Of a DNA stretch of 64,000 nt, positions 35,695 through 43,426 are shown piece after piece. Source of the DNA: Pseudobutyrivibrio ruminis DSM 9787 (lineage in GTDB: Bacteria; Bacillota; Clostridia; Lachnospirales; Lachnospiraceae). Below the pieces are notes generated by a model, which saw only the letters and a list, made by a program, of their open reading frames with translations, was not told the origin of the DNA and ran no database searches. Made by a program: the position numbers and the translations under genes. The stretch is taken from assembly GCF_900218035.1 (NCBI RefSeq), contig NZ_OBMR01000006.1, positions 223,554 through 287,553 on the forward strand, in the 5' to 3' direction. How positions within the stretch are numbered: position 1 is the stretch's first letter; each line of letters begins with the position of its first letter.

Positions 35695-36161
35695 GTAAGT
35701 GATTCACTATATTCTTGTAAATTCACTTAACGTTTTACAGAGACTGGCATGACTAATAGCTCTAATAAATAGTTGATTATCATTATTAATGCCTGAGTTA
35801 AGTGAATTTAATGATTCCTCATTTTCACTTATATAGAATCCTGCTAAAAGTTAAGTGAATTTCAAATCTATATAATCTCCACTTAAAAGTGCGACTTGCA
35901 GTTAAGTTTATTTATGTTTTATATAATTCCACTTAACTTTTTTGCTTTGATTTGAGAGCAAGTTAAGTTTATTCTACAGAATTAGAAATAAACTGAATCA
36001 CTCATCACATTTTATTAAGTGAAAACTCATACTTATAAAATAAACTTAACTTTATCTCAGATTATTTAATCAATTTTAAGTTTATTTCATTTTTTCTCAT
36101 ATAAACTTAACAGCTCCCTCAGTTTTTAAGTGAAGCCTAAGAATTTGAGATTTTCACTTAA
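35695..36161. repeat. Array C: eight 36-bp units upstream of the flagellin promoter
   Basis: Units begin TTAAGTGAA or TTAAGTTTAT and end TTCACTTAA or AATAAACTTAA. Starts: 35695 (degenerate), 35798, 35851, 35902, 35963, 36015, 36076, 36126. From the second unit on, the steps are 53, 51, 61, 52, 61 and 50 bp, and array D gives the same pattern. Arms often match within a unit (GTTTATT with AATAAAC, GTGAA with TTCAC). The segment lies between the terminator of the fliT-like gene and the sigma-28 promoter of flagellin. A 67-bp stretch without a clear unit (35731-35797) separates unit 1 from the rest. The remaining 35483-35694 shows only A/T-rich sequence. Confidence 0.92.
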
Positions 36162-36213
36162 CTTTTTCCCTCACCAGGGTGACAGAATAGTCTTAACCAA
36201 GCATCTATGCCTA

Positions 36214-36244
36214 TTAAAAAGACCTTGCACTGCTGCAAGGTCTT
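36214..36244 (-). terminator. Intrinsic terminator of the flaG-fliD-fliS-fliT-like operon
   Basis: AAGACCTTGCA at 36219 pairs with TGCAAGGTCTT ending 36244; on the minus strand TTTTTAATAG follows. The 122-bp element lies between this stem and the end of the fliT-like gene. Confidence 0.75.
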
Positions 36245-36296
36245 AGTATCCACATAAATCCCAGAAGCCCATCGGTCAAGAGCTCCCGCACCCATG

Positions 36297-36418
36297 ACTT
36301 CTTGCTGACAGAAAAATGAAATTGTCAGCAAGAATCCTGCTTTGCAGGACAAGAAAATAGATGAATCTATTTTCTTGGTATTTACGATTTCTGTTTTTCT
36401 GATGAAAAACAAAAATCT
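36297..36418. mobile_element. 122-bp multi-hairpin element, copy 2, after the fliT-like gene
   Basis: Identical in all 122 positions to 23174-23295. It lies four bases downstream of the fliT-like stop codon, so it is in the 3' untranslated part of that transcript. No direct repeat flanks this copy. The adjoining 36165-36296 can be read as part of an 84-codon frame, but that frame is a by-product of the element and of the terminator and is not annotated as a gene. Confidence 0.8.
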
Positions 36419-36422
36419 TTAT

Positions 36423-36905
36423 TTATTTTTTCTTATCCAAAAAGGCTGGATCGGCGGTGGTCTGTGGACTCATCATATGCTTATAATATGATGAAACTAC
36501 ATCGCCGGATCTTTTGATTTCGCGGGCTTCTTTTTTTACATTGGCGAAGCGAGTTTTAGCATACTCTTTGTTGCGATATTCTGTAGCCTCCACATCTGCT
36601 GTAAGGTCTGTAACCTTTTTAATCAGTTCCTGCATCAGCTTGATTTCATCTGCATATGAAGCGCGGTCCTCGTCCAGGATAGCCTTCACTCTGTTGAACA
36701 GCTGCTGAAAACCATCGTCAAGCATAACGATTCTATCGATGAGCTCAGCCTTCATGTTCATGTTTTTCTCTAAATCGTCTGGAGTGGAATTAGGATCTTT
36801 TAAAATGGCTTCCTGTTCCTTGTTTCTAATAAGAAGAACTCTAAGAATATCTGCCTTCTTTTCCAGCGACTCTCTAAGCATTATTACGTAATCTCTGTTA
36901 TCCAT
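36423..36905 (-). CDS. FliT-like flagellar chaperone
   Basis: 160 residues from MDNRDYVIML; the ATG has GGAGGGAACA just upstream, and the longer GTG-start frame uses that ribosome site as coding sequence. The protein is all alpha-helical and charged, with long heptads (RVLLIRNKEQEAIL, DLEKNMNMKAELIDRIVMLDDGFQQLF, MQELIKKVTDLTADVEATEYRNKEYA). Position directly after fliS and the helical build fit a FliT- or FlgN-like export chaperone, but no diagnostic motif is visible. A hairpin with weak T-run separates it from fliS. Confidence 0.6.
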   Translation of the reverse strand: MDNRDYVIMLRESLEKKADILRVLLIRNKEQEAILKDPNSTPDDLEKNMNMKAELIDRIVMLDDGFQQLFNRVKAILDEDRASYADEIKLMQELIKKVTDLTADVEATEYRNKEYAKTRFANVKKEAREIKRSGDVVSSYYKHMMSPQTTADPAFLDKKK

Positions 36906-36926
36906 TGTTCCCTCCACATAAAGACA

Positions 36927-36944
36927 GCCCCTCGTGTGAGGGGC
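36927..36944 (-). terminator. Short GC hairpin between fliS and fliT-like gene
   Basis: GCCCCTC and GAGGGGC pair around GTGT. The minus-strand tail TGTCTTTATG has few T, so it may be a partial terminator or a processing site that lowers expression of the downstream gene. Confidence 0.5.
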
Positions 36945-36950
36945 CGTTTG

Positions 36951-37364
36951 TTAACCTGCAATATTTGTTGAAGATCCATCAAGCTTTTTGCCATTGGCTG
37001 TAAGCTTCATTACATCCTTCCAAGTGTCACGCATTGTTCGAAGATGCTTAAGCACTTCCTCGAGCTGTGCTGCGTCCTTGGTGATCATGGCATGTCTCAA
37101 GCAGCTCCTAAGATAAGTATACACTGCATGGAAATCCTTTGCCACAGGATATTTCTCATCGAGAGTCAATTCAAACTCTTCGATAATTCTATCTGTCTTT
37201 CTGATATTGATGTGTGCTTTCTCAATATCGTGATTCTCGCAAGCTACGATTGCTATGTTACAAAACTTGATTGCTCCTTCATATAGCATCAATGTTAACT
37301 CAGCAGGGCTAGCTGTGAGTATTCTGTTTTTTGCATATGCATCATAACCATTTGTTGGTGTCAT
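36951..37364 (-). CDS. fliS: Flagellin-specific chaperone FliS
   Basis: 137 residues; GGAGGCGG is just upstream of the ATG. The N-terminus AYAKNRILTASPAELTLMLYEGAIKF is the FliS signature, followed by helices AHINIRKTDRIIEEFELTLDE and LRSCLRHAMITKDAAQLEEVLKHLRTMRDTWKDVM. It binds the C-terminal D0 part of flagellin and prevents premature polymerisation before export; in Bacillus it also aids FliW-CsrA feedback. It is 40 bp after fliD. Confidence 0.95.
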   Translation of the reverse strand: MTPTNGYDAYAKNRILTASPAELTLMLYEGAIKFCNIAIVACENHDIEKAHINIRKTDRIIEEFELTLDEKYPVAKDFHAVYTYLRSCLRHAMITKDAAQLEEVLKHLRTMRDTWKDVMKLTANGKKLDGSSTNIAG

Positions 37365-37404
37365 AGTACCGCCTCCAAAAATCTAATATTGTATCTACTT
37401 ACTA

Positions 37405-39876
37405 TCAACCACCTAATAGTGATGATATTGAAGAAGAATTGCTTTGTAATGTAGCCAACGCAGACTCCATTGCGGCAAATTTCTTATAATAAGCGTCTTC
37501 CATGTCCTGAACACGGTCAGTCCATGTTTTAATCAATGAGCTGTAGTTTGAATACTCAGATGCCATTTCCTTGTCATTATAAACAGTGTAAACAGATTTA
37601 ACCGCTGTAGATTTCATCTTTTCATCCAATGACTTATACAGACCGGATGTTACCTGCTTCAAGAACTCGATAACTCTATCTGGGTCCTCCGCTAACGCTG
37701 CGCGGAGCTTTTCTTCATTACCAGATGTCTTGCTATCTTCTGAGTCGCCATCGATATGGTATGCATAGCCTTCGTTCTTTTCTGCATTTAATGTTCCAAG
37801 TGTATGGATACCGAATGTAGACCATGATAATTTCTCACCATTTACCTCATACACTGACATCATTGACATAGTCATTGCAGAAATGATACCGTTCAAACTT
37901 GTATCTCTACGAAGAAGCGAATCCTTAATCTTCTGCTCCCACTTCTCGATTTCTTTTTCTGACATCTCTGCCTTTTCATCATCTGTAAGTGGCTCGTAGT
38001 CCTTTGCAGAATCTGCATTGTAAAGCTTCTGCATCTCGTTCATCAAGTTGTTATATGATGTAAGGAAATCCTTAACTTTGTCGTAAAGAGCGTCAGTATC
38101 GTTGGAAACGTTTACTGAGATTGCACTTGTAGTCTTTGCCAAAGCTTCAATTGTAAGGCCATTGACAGTGATTGAATTAGTGTTTGATGTATATGTAACC
38201 TCATTTAATTTTATTATTGCATCATCGCCATTTACCTTTGTTGCAGTATTTGAGTTATCAAGCTCAATATTTCCTGCTGTAACATTAGCAGCCAAATCTA
38301 CTCTGTAGAATACACTCTGGACTAACTCAAGGTTATCGCTCTGAATCCAGAAGTCGCTGTAGCTACTATCATAAGCTGAATTCTTTACACCAAAATTAGT
38401 TTCTACATATTGCTTCCACTTTTGGTTTGTTGGGTCAGCTAATGCAGCATCAAGTTGCTCCTGAGCAGCCTGCATTTTAGCAGATCTGATTGCAATTTCT
38501 TCTGATGTAGTAGCTGGAAGAGCTTTTGCCTCAGCTACTGCCACATACCCATCTCTGATTTCATTGATAGACTTTGAAATCTCCTGATAGGTTGCATCAT
38601 CAGAAATATCATATGTTGATTTAGAATAAATCTGCTTTGCCAATGCTTCTAATTTATCAGAGTCACCAGCAATCTCAGACCAATCTATTTCGCCATCAGT
38701 ACCAAACTTCAATACTTGAATTCCAGCATCTGTGGTCTCTGTCTTGTACACTTCCCCTGCAAATGTCTTGTTCAGATAATCTCTGAGGTCAACAACATCT
38801 TCATCTGTACTGTCACCTATTTCTGCAAGCAACTCTTTCCAGCCATCAAGATTCTTCTGGAATGTGTACTCTTTTTTATCGTCCCCTTCGCCAACCGAAA
38901 ACTTAAGAGTTCTTGTGATAGCCGTACTCTTTGTTCCTGTTGTGTCGTATGTTGCAGAGTTATAAAGCTTTGTAGCTAATGTAGATAAATCGTCCTCTGA
39001 AATAGTCGACCAATCTACTGCGCCAAATTTATCAGTATCGCTTGCGATATATGAAACAATTTCATCATACTCAGTGTTTGCTGTAGCTGATGAATCATTT
39101 TTATATTCCTTGATTTTTGCTAACAGACTCTTTGTATCTGACAGGTCATAGTAATTTTTTGCAGTTGTAAAATCAAAGAGCTTCTTAGCCAAAGTGTTGC
39201 TGGTGCTTTTAGTGATATCTTCAATTTCAGTGTTAGACATCAATCCCAGCTTATTTAACACGCTAAGCCCCTGTGAACTATTTGCAGAAATAGAGAAATC
39301 ACCTTCCTTACCAGACGTTTTAGAACTGATAAAGAAACGCTGATTCTTCTCATCGAAATTGGCAATAACTCCAGCTTCATTAAGCTTATTTACAAACTGA
39401 TTGATAGTCATAGAGCTATCGATCTCGATGTTTGTAGTCTTAGTACCTGTTCTTACAGCGATACTTGCTTTATCTAATGCATTGCTGTTCTTTATTCCAA
39501 GTGAAACCATAGTTGATGAGCCAGTAACTGATCCATCAAGCTCTCCACCTGTGATAAAAGCAGTCTTTGCAAGCTGAGTGATTTCAAGTGACTGGGTACC
39601 ATTAATAGCGGTACCACTGGCTGTTGCTGTCGCCTTAGAAGTATCGCTAACTGTTGTCTTTTTTGCTGTATAGTTTGAAGAATAGCGCATAGTACCAACG
39701 CTAGTGTACAAACTATATACTTTACTATTAAGGGTGCTCCAAGCTTCCTGTTTCCATGAGAGCTTTGTCTGCGCCTTTACATATTTGTCTTTCTTATAAC
39801 TGTATGCAGATACGAGGGCACCTACAATCGCCTCGGTATCTAAGCCCGAAGCCAAACCAGATAATCTAATAGGCAT
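37405..39876 (-). CDS. fliD: Flagellar filament cap protein
   Basis: 823 residues, longer than the usual 450-600. GGAGGTAGG lies before the ATG. N-terminal IRLSGLASGLDTEAIVGALVSAY and the NGTQSLEITQLAKTAFITGG block are FliD signatures, as is the C-terminal coiled region (VIEFLKQVTSGLYKSLDEKM, YSSLIKTWTDRVQDMEDAYYKKFAAMESALATLQSN). The central part (about 230-560) is enlarged by Thr/Asp/Lys-rich segments with repeats of the type KEYKNDSSATANTEYDEIVSYIASDTDKFGAVDWSTIS, seen twice in variant form (GEIDWSEI). The protein caps the growing filament and inserts flagellin. Confidence 0.95.
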   Translation of the reverse strand: MPIRLSGLASGLDTEAIVGALVSAYSYKKDKYVKAQTKLSWKQEAWSTLNSKVYSLYTSVGTMRYSSNYTAKKTTVSDTSKATATASGTAINGTQSLEITQLAKTAFITGGELDGSVTGSSTMVSLGIKNSNALDKASIAVRTGTKTTNIEIDSSMTINQFVNKLNEAGVIANFDEKNQRFFISSKTSGKEGDFSISANSSQGLSVLNKLGLMSNTEIEDITKSTSNTLAKKLFDFTTAKNYYDLSDTKSLLAKIKEYKNDSSATANTEYDEIVSYIASDTDKFGAVDWSTISEDDLSTLATKLYNSATYDTTGTKSTAITRTLKFSVGEGDDKKEYTFQKNLDGWKELLAEIGDSTDEDVVDLRDYLNKTFAGEVYKTETTDAGIQVLKFGTDGEIDWSEIAGDSDKLEALAKQIYSKSTYDISDDATYQEISKSINEIRDGYVAVAEAKALPATTSEEIAIRSAKMQAAQEQLDAALADPTNQKWKQYVETNFGVKNSAYDSSYSDFWIQSDNLELVQSVFYRVDLAANVTAGNIELDNSNTATKVNGDDAIIKLNEVTYTSNTNSITVNGLTIEALAKTTSAISVNVSNDTDALYDKVKDFLTSYNNLMNEMQKLYNADSAKDYEPLTDDEKAEMSEKEIEKWEQKIKDSLLRRDTSLNGIISAMTMSMMSVYEVNGEKLSWSTFGIHTLGTLNAEKNEGYAYHIDGDSEDSKTSGNEEKLRAALAEDPDRVIEFLKQVTSGLYKSLDEKMKSTAVKSVYTVYNDKEMASEYSNYSSLIKTWTDRVQDMEDAYYKKFAAMESALATLQSNSSSISSLLGG

Positions 39877-39887
39877 AACCCTACCTC

Positions 39888-40313
39888 CTATCTCTTCTCA
39901 TCGACCATGATTCCTGCAAGCTCCCATGCCTTTGCAATAAGGTCAAGTGTCTGCTCTGCTGGGAATTCCTTAATGACTTCCTTTGTCCTTTTGTCGACCA
40001 TCTTAATCATTACGCGATTTGTTCCCTCATGGATACCAAATACAGCCTCTGCATTTCCTTGTGCAGAGTTAATCTTTTCTACAGCTTCTTTCAAAGAAGA
40101 AGATGCCTGCTTTGAAGAATTTTCCTCATCTTCGATTTCAGGGTTTGTAGAATAGTTTCTATTCTCTAATTCAGCAGCTTTGCTTTCTTTTACAGCAGCT
40201 GAAAAATCAACTATAGCATTATCTTTTTGCACTGCTTGTGCTGGCGCCGCTTTTGCTGAACTTCCCTGTCCCTGGTAGTTGCTAACTGCACTACTTACTT
40301 CGCCTATTTTCAT
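39888..40313 (-). CDS. flaG: FlaG-family protein
   Basis: 141 residues from MKIGEVSSAVSNYQG; the ATG has GGAGGAAAACA upstream, while the frame extends further without a start of similar quality. The N-terminal half is Ala/Ser/Gln/Glu-rich and probably disordered. The C-terminal half (NAEAVFGIHEGTNRVMIKMVDKRTKEVIKEFPAEQTLDLIAKAWEL) is the FlaG domain. FlaG proteins precede fliD in many flagellar loci and influence filament length. It is 12 bp from fliD, under a sigma-28 promoter. Confidence 0.92.
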   Translation of the reverse strand: MKIGEVSSAVSNYQGQGSSAKAAPAQAVQKDNAIVDFSAAVKESKAAELENRNYSTNPEIEDEENSSKQASSSLKEAVEKINSAQGNAEAVFGIHEGTNRVMIKMVDKRTKEVIKEFPAEQTLDLIAKAWELAGIMVDEKR

Positions 40314-40414
40314 TGTTTTCCTCCTTACGCCCAAGGGAATTTAGTCCCATTCTAAACTCCATTTGGACAATATACATCCTTGTACTATGGGAAATTATTA
40401 GTTTTCTAATTGCT

Positions 40415-40442
40415 ATATCGACCGGTGGGATATTAAAGTTTA
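40415..40442 (-). promoter_or_regulatory. Sigma-28 promoter of flaG-fliD-fliS operon
   Basis: TAAA (minus strand, 40439-40442), 16-base spacer, GTCGATAT (40415-40422). It lies about 105 bases upstream of the flaG start; the spacing is one base longer than the consensus. Confidence 0.7.
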
Positions 40443-40587
40443 TAGAGAATTTAAAAATTTTTCTTTTTTCTTAGAAAAGAATGATGATGTGCTTATGTAT
40501 GTTTTTAATTGATGGGCTTTTTGATAGCCTTTGGGGGTGGCTCTTTGATGAGTTTTTTAATGTTTTGCTAGCGACATGGGGCGTGAG

Positions 40588-40952
40588 TTAAGTGAATTTC
40601 ATCATTTTCAAATTTCACTTATATAATTCTCGGGTGAAAGTTAAGTGGATTTTCTATTTGGATTATTTCCACTTAAAAGTCCAACTTGCCGTTAAGTGTA
40701 TTTATAATTATTTATAAATTCACTTAACTTTTCAGTCCCAATTCTTAGGCTACTTAAGTTTATTCTGAAGAATGTCATATTCACTTAACTCAATCCCATG
40801 ATTATTTAAGTGAAAATACACTTGCCAAAAATAAACTTAATTTTAATTCAAATTATTTAACCTATTTTAAGTTTATTTATATTTTTCTAGAATAAACTTA
40901 ACCGTACTACGACTTTTTAAGTGAAAAACATCCATAATAATTTTTCACTTAA
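40588..40952. repeat. Array D: seven 36-bp units upstream of the flaG promoter
   Basis: Units begin TTAAGTG or TTAAGTTTAT and end CACTTAA or AATAAACTTAA. Starts: 40588, 40641, 40692, 40754, 40806, 40867, 40917; steps 53, 51, 62, 52, 61 and 50 bp, the same pattern as array C units 2-8. In unit 2 both arms carry the matched change GTGGA with TCCAC. The array ends 146 bp upstream of the flaG sigma-28 box. The rest of the 772-bp gap holds the promoter, the csrA terminator, and a second weak stem at 41013-41032 (ATTTCTCC with GGAGAAAT). Confidence 0.92.
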
Positions 40953-41041
40953 CAATTCAGGCATATATTGAGAGATTACACATTACTCTCATCAATGATT
41001 GAATGAATAAAGATTTCTCCGCAGGAGAAATTTCCTACTTA

Positions 41042-41075
41042 AATAAAAAATCCAGCAACCGCAGTTGCTGGATTT
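41042..41075 (-). terminator. Intrinsic terminator after csrA
   Basis: AAATCCAGCAA and TTGCTGGATTT pair; on the minus strand TTTTTATTT follows. It ends the flgM-to-csrA operon. Confidence 0.9.
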
Positions 41076-41085
41076 ATCCTTATTA

Positions 41086-41307
41086 CTAAAGTAAATTCTT
41101 GAGTGCTTCCAGGTCGTCCATGCTGATTGCCTGTGCTTCCTCGTTTTCTTTTTGAATTTCTAAGTATACTTCTTTTCTGTAGATAGATACTTCCTTTGGA
41201 GCTGAAATACCGATCTTTACCTGATCACCACGAACCTCAAGGACTGTAATCTCGATGTTGTTGTTGATCATGATAGCGTCGCCTGTTTTTCTTGTTAATG
41301 CCAACAT
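41086..41307 (-). CDS. csrA: Carbon storage/translation regulator CsrA
   Basis: 73 residues. MLALTRKTGDAIMINNNIEITVLEVRGDQVKIGISAPKEVSIYRKEVY is the complete CsrA fold with the RNA-binding R of LTRK and the VSIYRKEVY strand; the tail is acidic. It dimerises and binds GGA motifs in mRNA leaders; in Bacillus its main target is the flagellin leader, and FliW titrates it. It is the last gene of the flgM operon, two bases after fliW. Confidence 0.97.
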   Translation of the reverse strand: MLALTRKTGDAIMINNNIEITVLEVRGDQVKIGISAPKEVSIYRKEVYLEIQKENEEAQAISMDDLEALKNLL

Positions 41308-41309
41308 CG

Positions 41310-41762
41310 TTACTCACCATCCTTTCCATGTATTGCGTCATGAATAAGGTAGCGTACTGGCTCAGAGCCTTCGATGATAATCTGGTCACCGATGTTTGTG
41401 TCTGTGTTGATGATGATAGGTGCCTTAAGATTAATCGATGCTTCCTTAGGGTTCTTTGGTACTCTGACTGTGACAAGCATGTAAGTATTGTCTGCTGTGA
41501 GCTCTCCAAGCTGCTCAAGTGCATCAACGTTGAGCTCAGGTGCATAGTCTGGCTTAACCACGTGAGGCAGCATTACTGGCATTGCAAAGTCTGTCTCATC
41601 AAGTGACTGAAGCCACATGATATTGCCTTTGTCTTTCTTCTCCTCGTCGAAAATGAGTGTGTATCTCTTCATGTCTGGGAAACCAATAAGACCATGGATG
41701 AGATTGATGATTTTTTCTTCTGCAATTTCAATTTCGCCGAACAGTCTAGTTTTTACCTGCAT
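41310..41762 (-). CDS. fliW: Flagellar assembly factor FliW, CsrA antagonist
   Basis: 150 residues, the full family length. LFGEIEIAEEKIINLIHGLIGFPDMKRYTLI and FAMPVMLPHVVKPDY are family signatures, with the Asp/Glu-rich surface typical of CsrA-binding FliW. It binds flagellin or CsrA in turn: when flagellin is exported, FliW is free to sequester CsrA and hag translation rises. It is 15 bp downstream of flgL and next to csrA, the conserved Firmicute order. Confidence 0.95.
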   Translation of the reverse strand: MQVKTRLFGEIEIAEEKIINLIHGLIGFPDMKRYTLIFDEEKKDKGNIMWLQSLDETDFAMPVMLPHVVKPDYAPELNVDALEQLGELTADNTYMLVTVRVPKNPKEASINLKAPIIINTDTNIGDQIIIEGSEPVRYLIHDAIHGKDGE

Positions 41763-41777
41763 TATCCCTTCTCCTTT

Positions 41778-43409
41778 TTAGATGTAATTTAGTAATGTCG
41801 AATCACCCAGCTTTCCTGCTGCGGTGAGCGAAGCCTGATATGCGGTGTAAGCTGCTGTGTAGTCGATGATGATTTGGGATAGATCTACATCATCATTCTC
41901 CGTCTGTAACTGCTGTACAGTCTCTCTTTGATCACCTACTCGAACCTTTGTGAGGTCTAAAGACTGCTCCTTACAACCCAAATCAGTTATAGCTAAACTT
42001 ATTTTATCACAATATGACTTAATATTGCCTATTTCTGTGTCAAAAAGTTTTCGCATATTGTTATTATAGTAATCAAATTCTTTCTGAGCGGCATCCTGCC
42101 ACTTGTCTAGCCACTCCTGATCCTCATCTGAAGCGTACTGAGTTTCACTCTTCATATTCTTAATTGTATCTAATTTATCGTATGCAGAGATAACTCTTTG
42201 AACCGCATTCATCATTTCATCAATATCACGCTGAAGGGAGCTGTCAAACACATCTGAAGCCTCTGTATTAATTGCGATAGTCTGATTTGCAGCTATTGTA
42301 TATTCGATGTCAAAGTGGATTACATTACCATTTGCATCAAATTTCGTGTATTCATTGTTGGATGTAAGTGCTGCGCCCGTGCTGTCAGTCATCTTGGTGC
42401 AGTTGTAGTAATACTCTGGACGAAGCTGTCCCTCTTTGAATCCTGTCTTATCATACTGCACTGCAAGTTCAGCTTTGTTAGTCTTAAGAGTAGATGCAAC
42501 AGTATCGCCAAAAATAATATCGCCTGTTTCTCTAATGAAAACTATTTCGTTATTTTCAACCTTCTTTACCTTATCGGTTGTATCTGCATTAGCCCAATCA
42601 GTTTCATTCTCGTATACCCTCAATGAAAAACCATTGGATGTTAACGCTCCACCGGAAGTATCGTCATTGTATACTCCGTTTGTTGCTGTAAACGCAAAAG
42701 ATATATCAGGTGTATCTGTGGTATTGCCCTCGTACTTTATATTAATACTATTTACAGATTCTATATCCTTGTAGTTAAGGCGAAGTCTGTAATAGTCTGT
42801 CTCAGTAATATCCGAAATCAAAGTTGCATTATCCTTTGGTGCAATAACCTCTGCCTCTGTTGTAGGAACAACTACATTTCCAGAATAATATCTGTGCTCT
42901 TCCATTAAATCCTCAATGCTAAGAGTCTGGTCGATTCGATATTTTGTCTGTGTCTCATCCTCTGTAAATGTAAGATTTGAGTTTGTTCTGTATCCTGTGA
43001 AAACAGTACGGTTTGCATAGTCTGCATTACCTTCTGCAAAGAGAGCCTTCTGAAGCGATTCAAGCTGAGTAAGCATAGTCTTTCTATCGCTCTGACTGTT
43101 ATATGAATCAGTAGAACCTCCTACGCAGATTGTCTTGCAGTCTGTGGCAACATTGCTGATATTAATGAGAGCTGTCTCAGTAATATCAAGCCACTGATTT
43201 GCATCAGGAATATTCTTTGAGTAATACTGTGATACCTGTGATAATGTAGTTGCAAGTCTCAGCGAACGAACAGCAATTACAGGATCATCAGATGGCTTAT
43301 CAATTCTCTTCTGAGATGTCATCTGCTTGTTTCTAGTGTTAACAACTTCTTTAGCACTGTTAATATTCGAAGCTGAATTGTTCATTATCATCTTATTAGT
43401 TACTCTCAT
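41778..43409 (-). CDS. flgL: Flagellar hook-filament junction protein FlgL
   Basis: 543 residues, longer than typical 300-residue FlgL. MRVTNKMIMNNSASNINSAKEVVNTRNKQMTSQKRIDKPSDDPVIAVRSLRL is the FlgL N-terminus, and the end (KVRVGDQRETVQQLQTENDDVDLSQIIIDYTAAYTAYQASLTAAGKL) is the paired helix of flagellin-like proteins. The extra central 150-400 region is Thr/Asp/Asn-rich, like a surface-exposed insertion. It forms the second junction between hook and filament. It is 17 bp after the flgK gene. Confidence 0.95.
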   Translation of the reverse strand: MRVTNKMIMNNSASNINSAKEVVNTRNKQMTSQKRIDKPSDDPVIAVRSLRLATTLSQVSQYYSKNIPDANQWLDITETALINISNVATDCKTICVGGSTDSYNSQSDRKTMLTQLESLQKALFAEGNADYANRTVFTGYRTNSNLTFTEDETQTKYRIDQTLSIEDLMEEHRYYSGNVVVPTTEAEVIAPKDNATLISDITETDYYRLRLNYKDIESVNSINIKYEGNTTDTPDISFAFTATNGVYNDDTSGGALTSNGFSLRVYENETDWANADTTDKVKKVENNEIVFIRETGDIIFGDTVASTLKTNKAELAVQYDKTGFKEGQLRPEYYYNCTKMTDSTGAALTSNNEYTKFDANGNVIHFDIEYTIAANQTIAINTEASDVFDSSLQRDIDEMMNAVQRVISAYDKLDTIKNMKSETQYASDEDQEWLDKWQDAAQKEFDYYNNNMRKLFDTEIGNIKSYCDKISLAITDLGCKEQSLDLTKVRVGDQRETVQQLQTENDDVDLSQIIIDYTAAYTAYQASLTAAGKLGDSTLLNYI

Positions 43410-43426
43410 AATACTTACCTCTTTAA

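Noticed and set aside
36158..36412. An 84-codon open frame on the minus strand after the fliT-like gene
   Set aside because: Its start is made of the 122-bp element and its end of the terminator and edge of array C; no ribosome site suits it.
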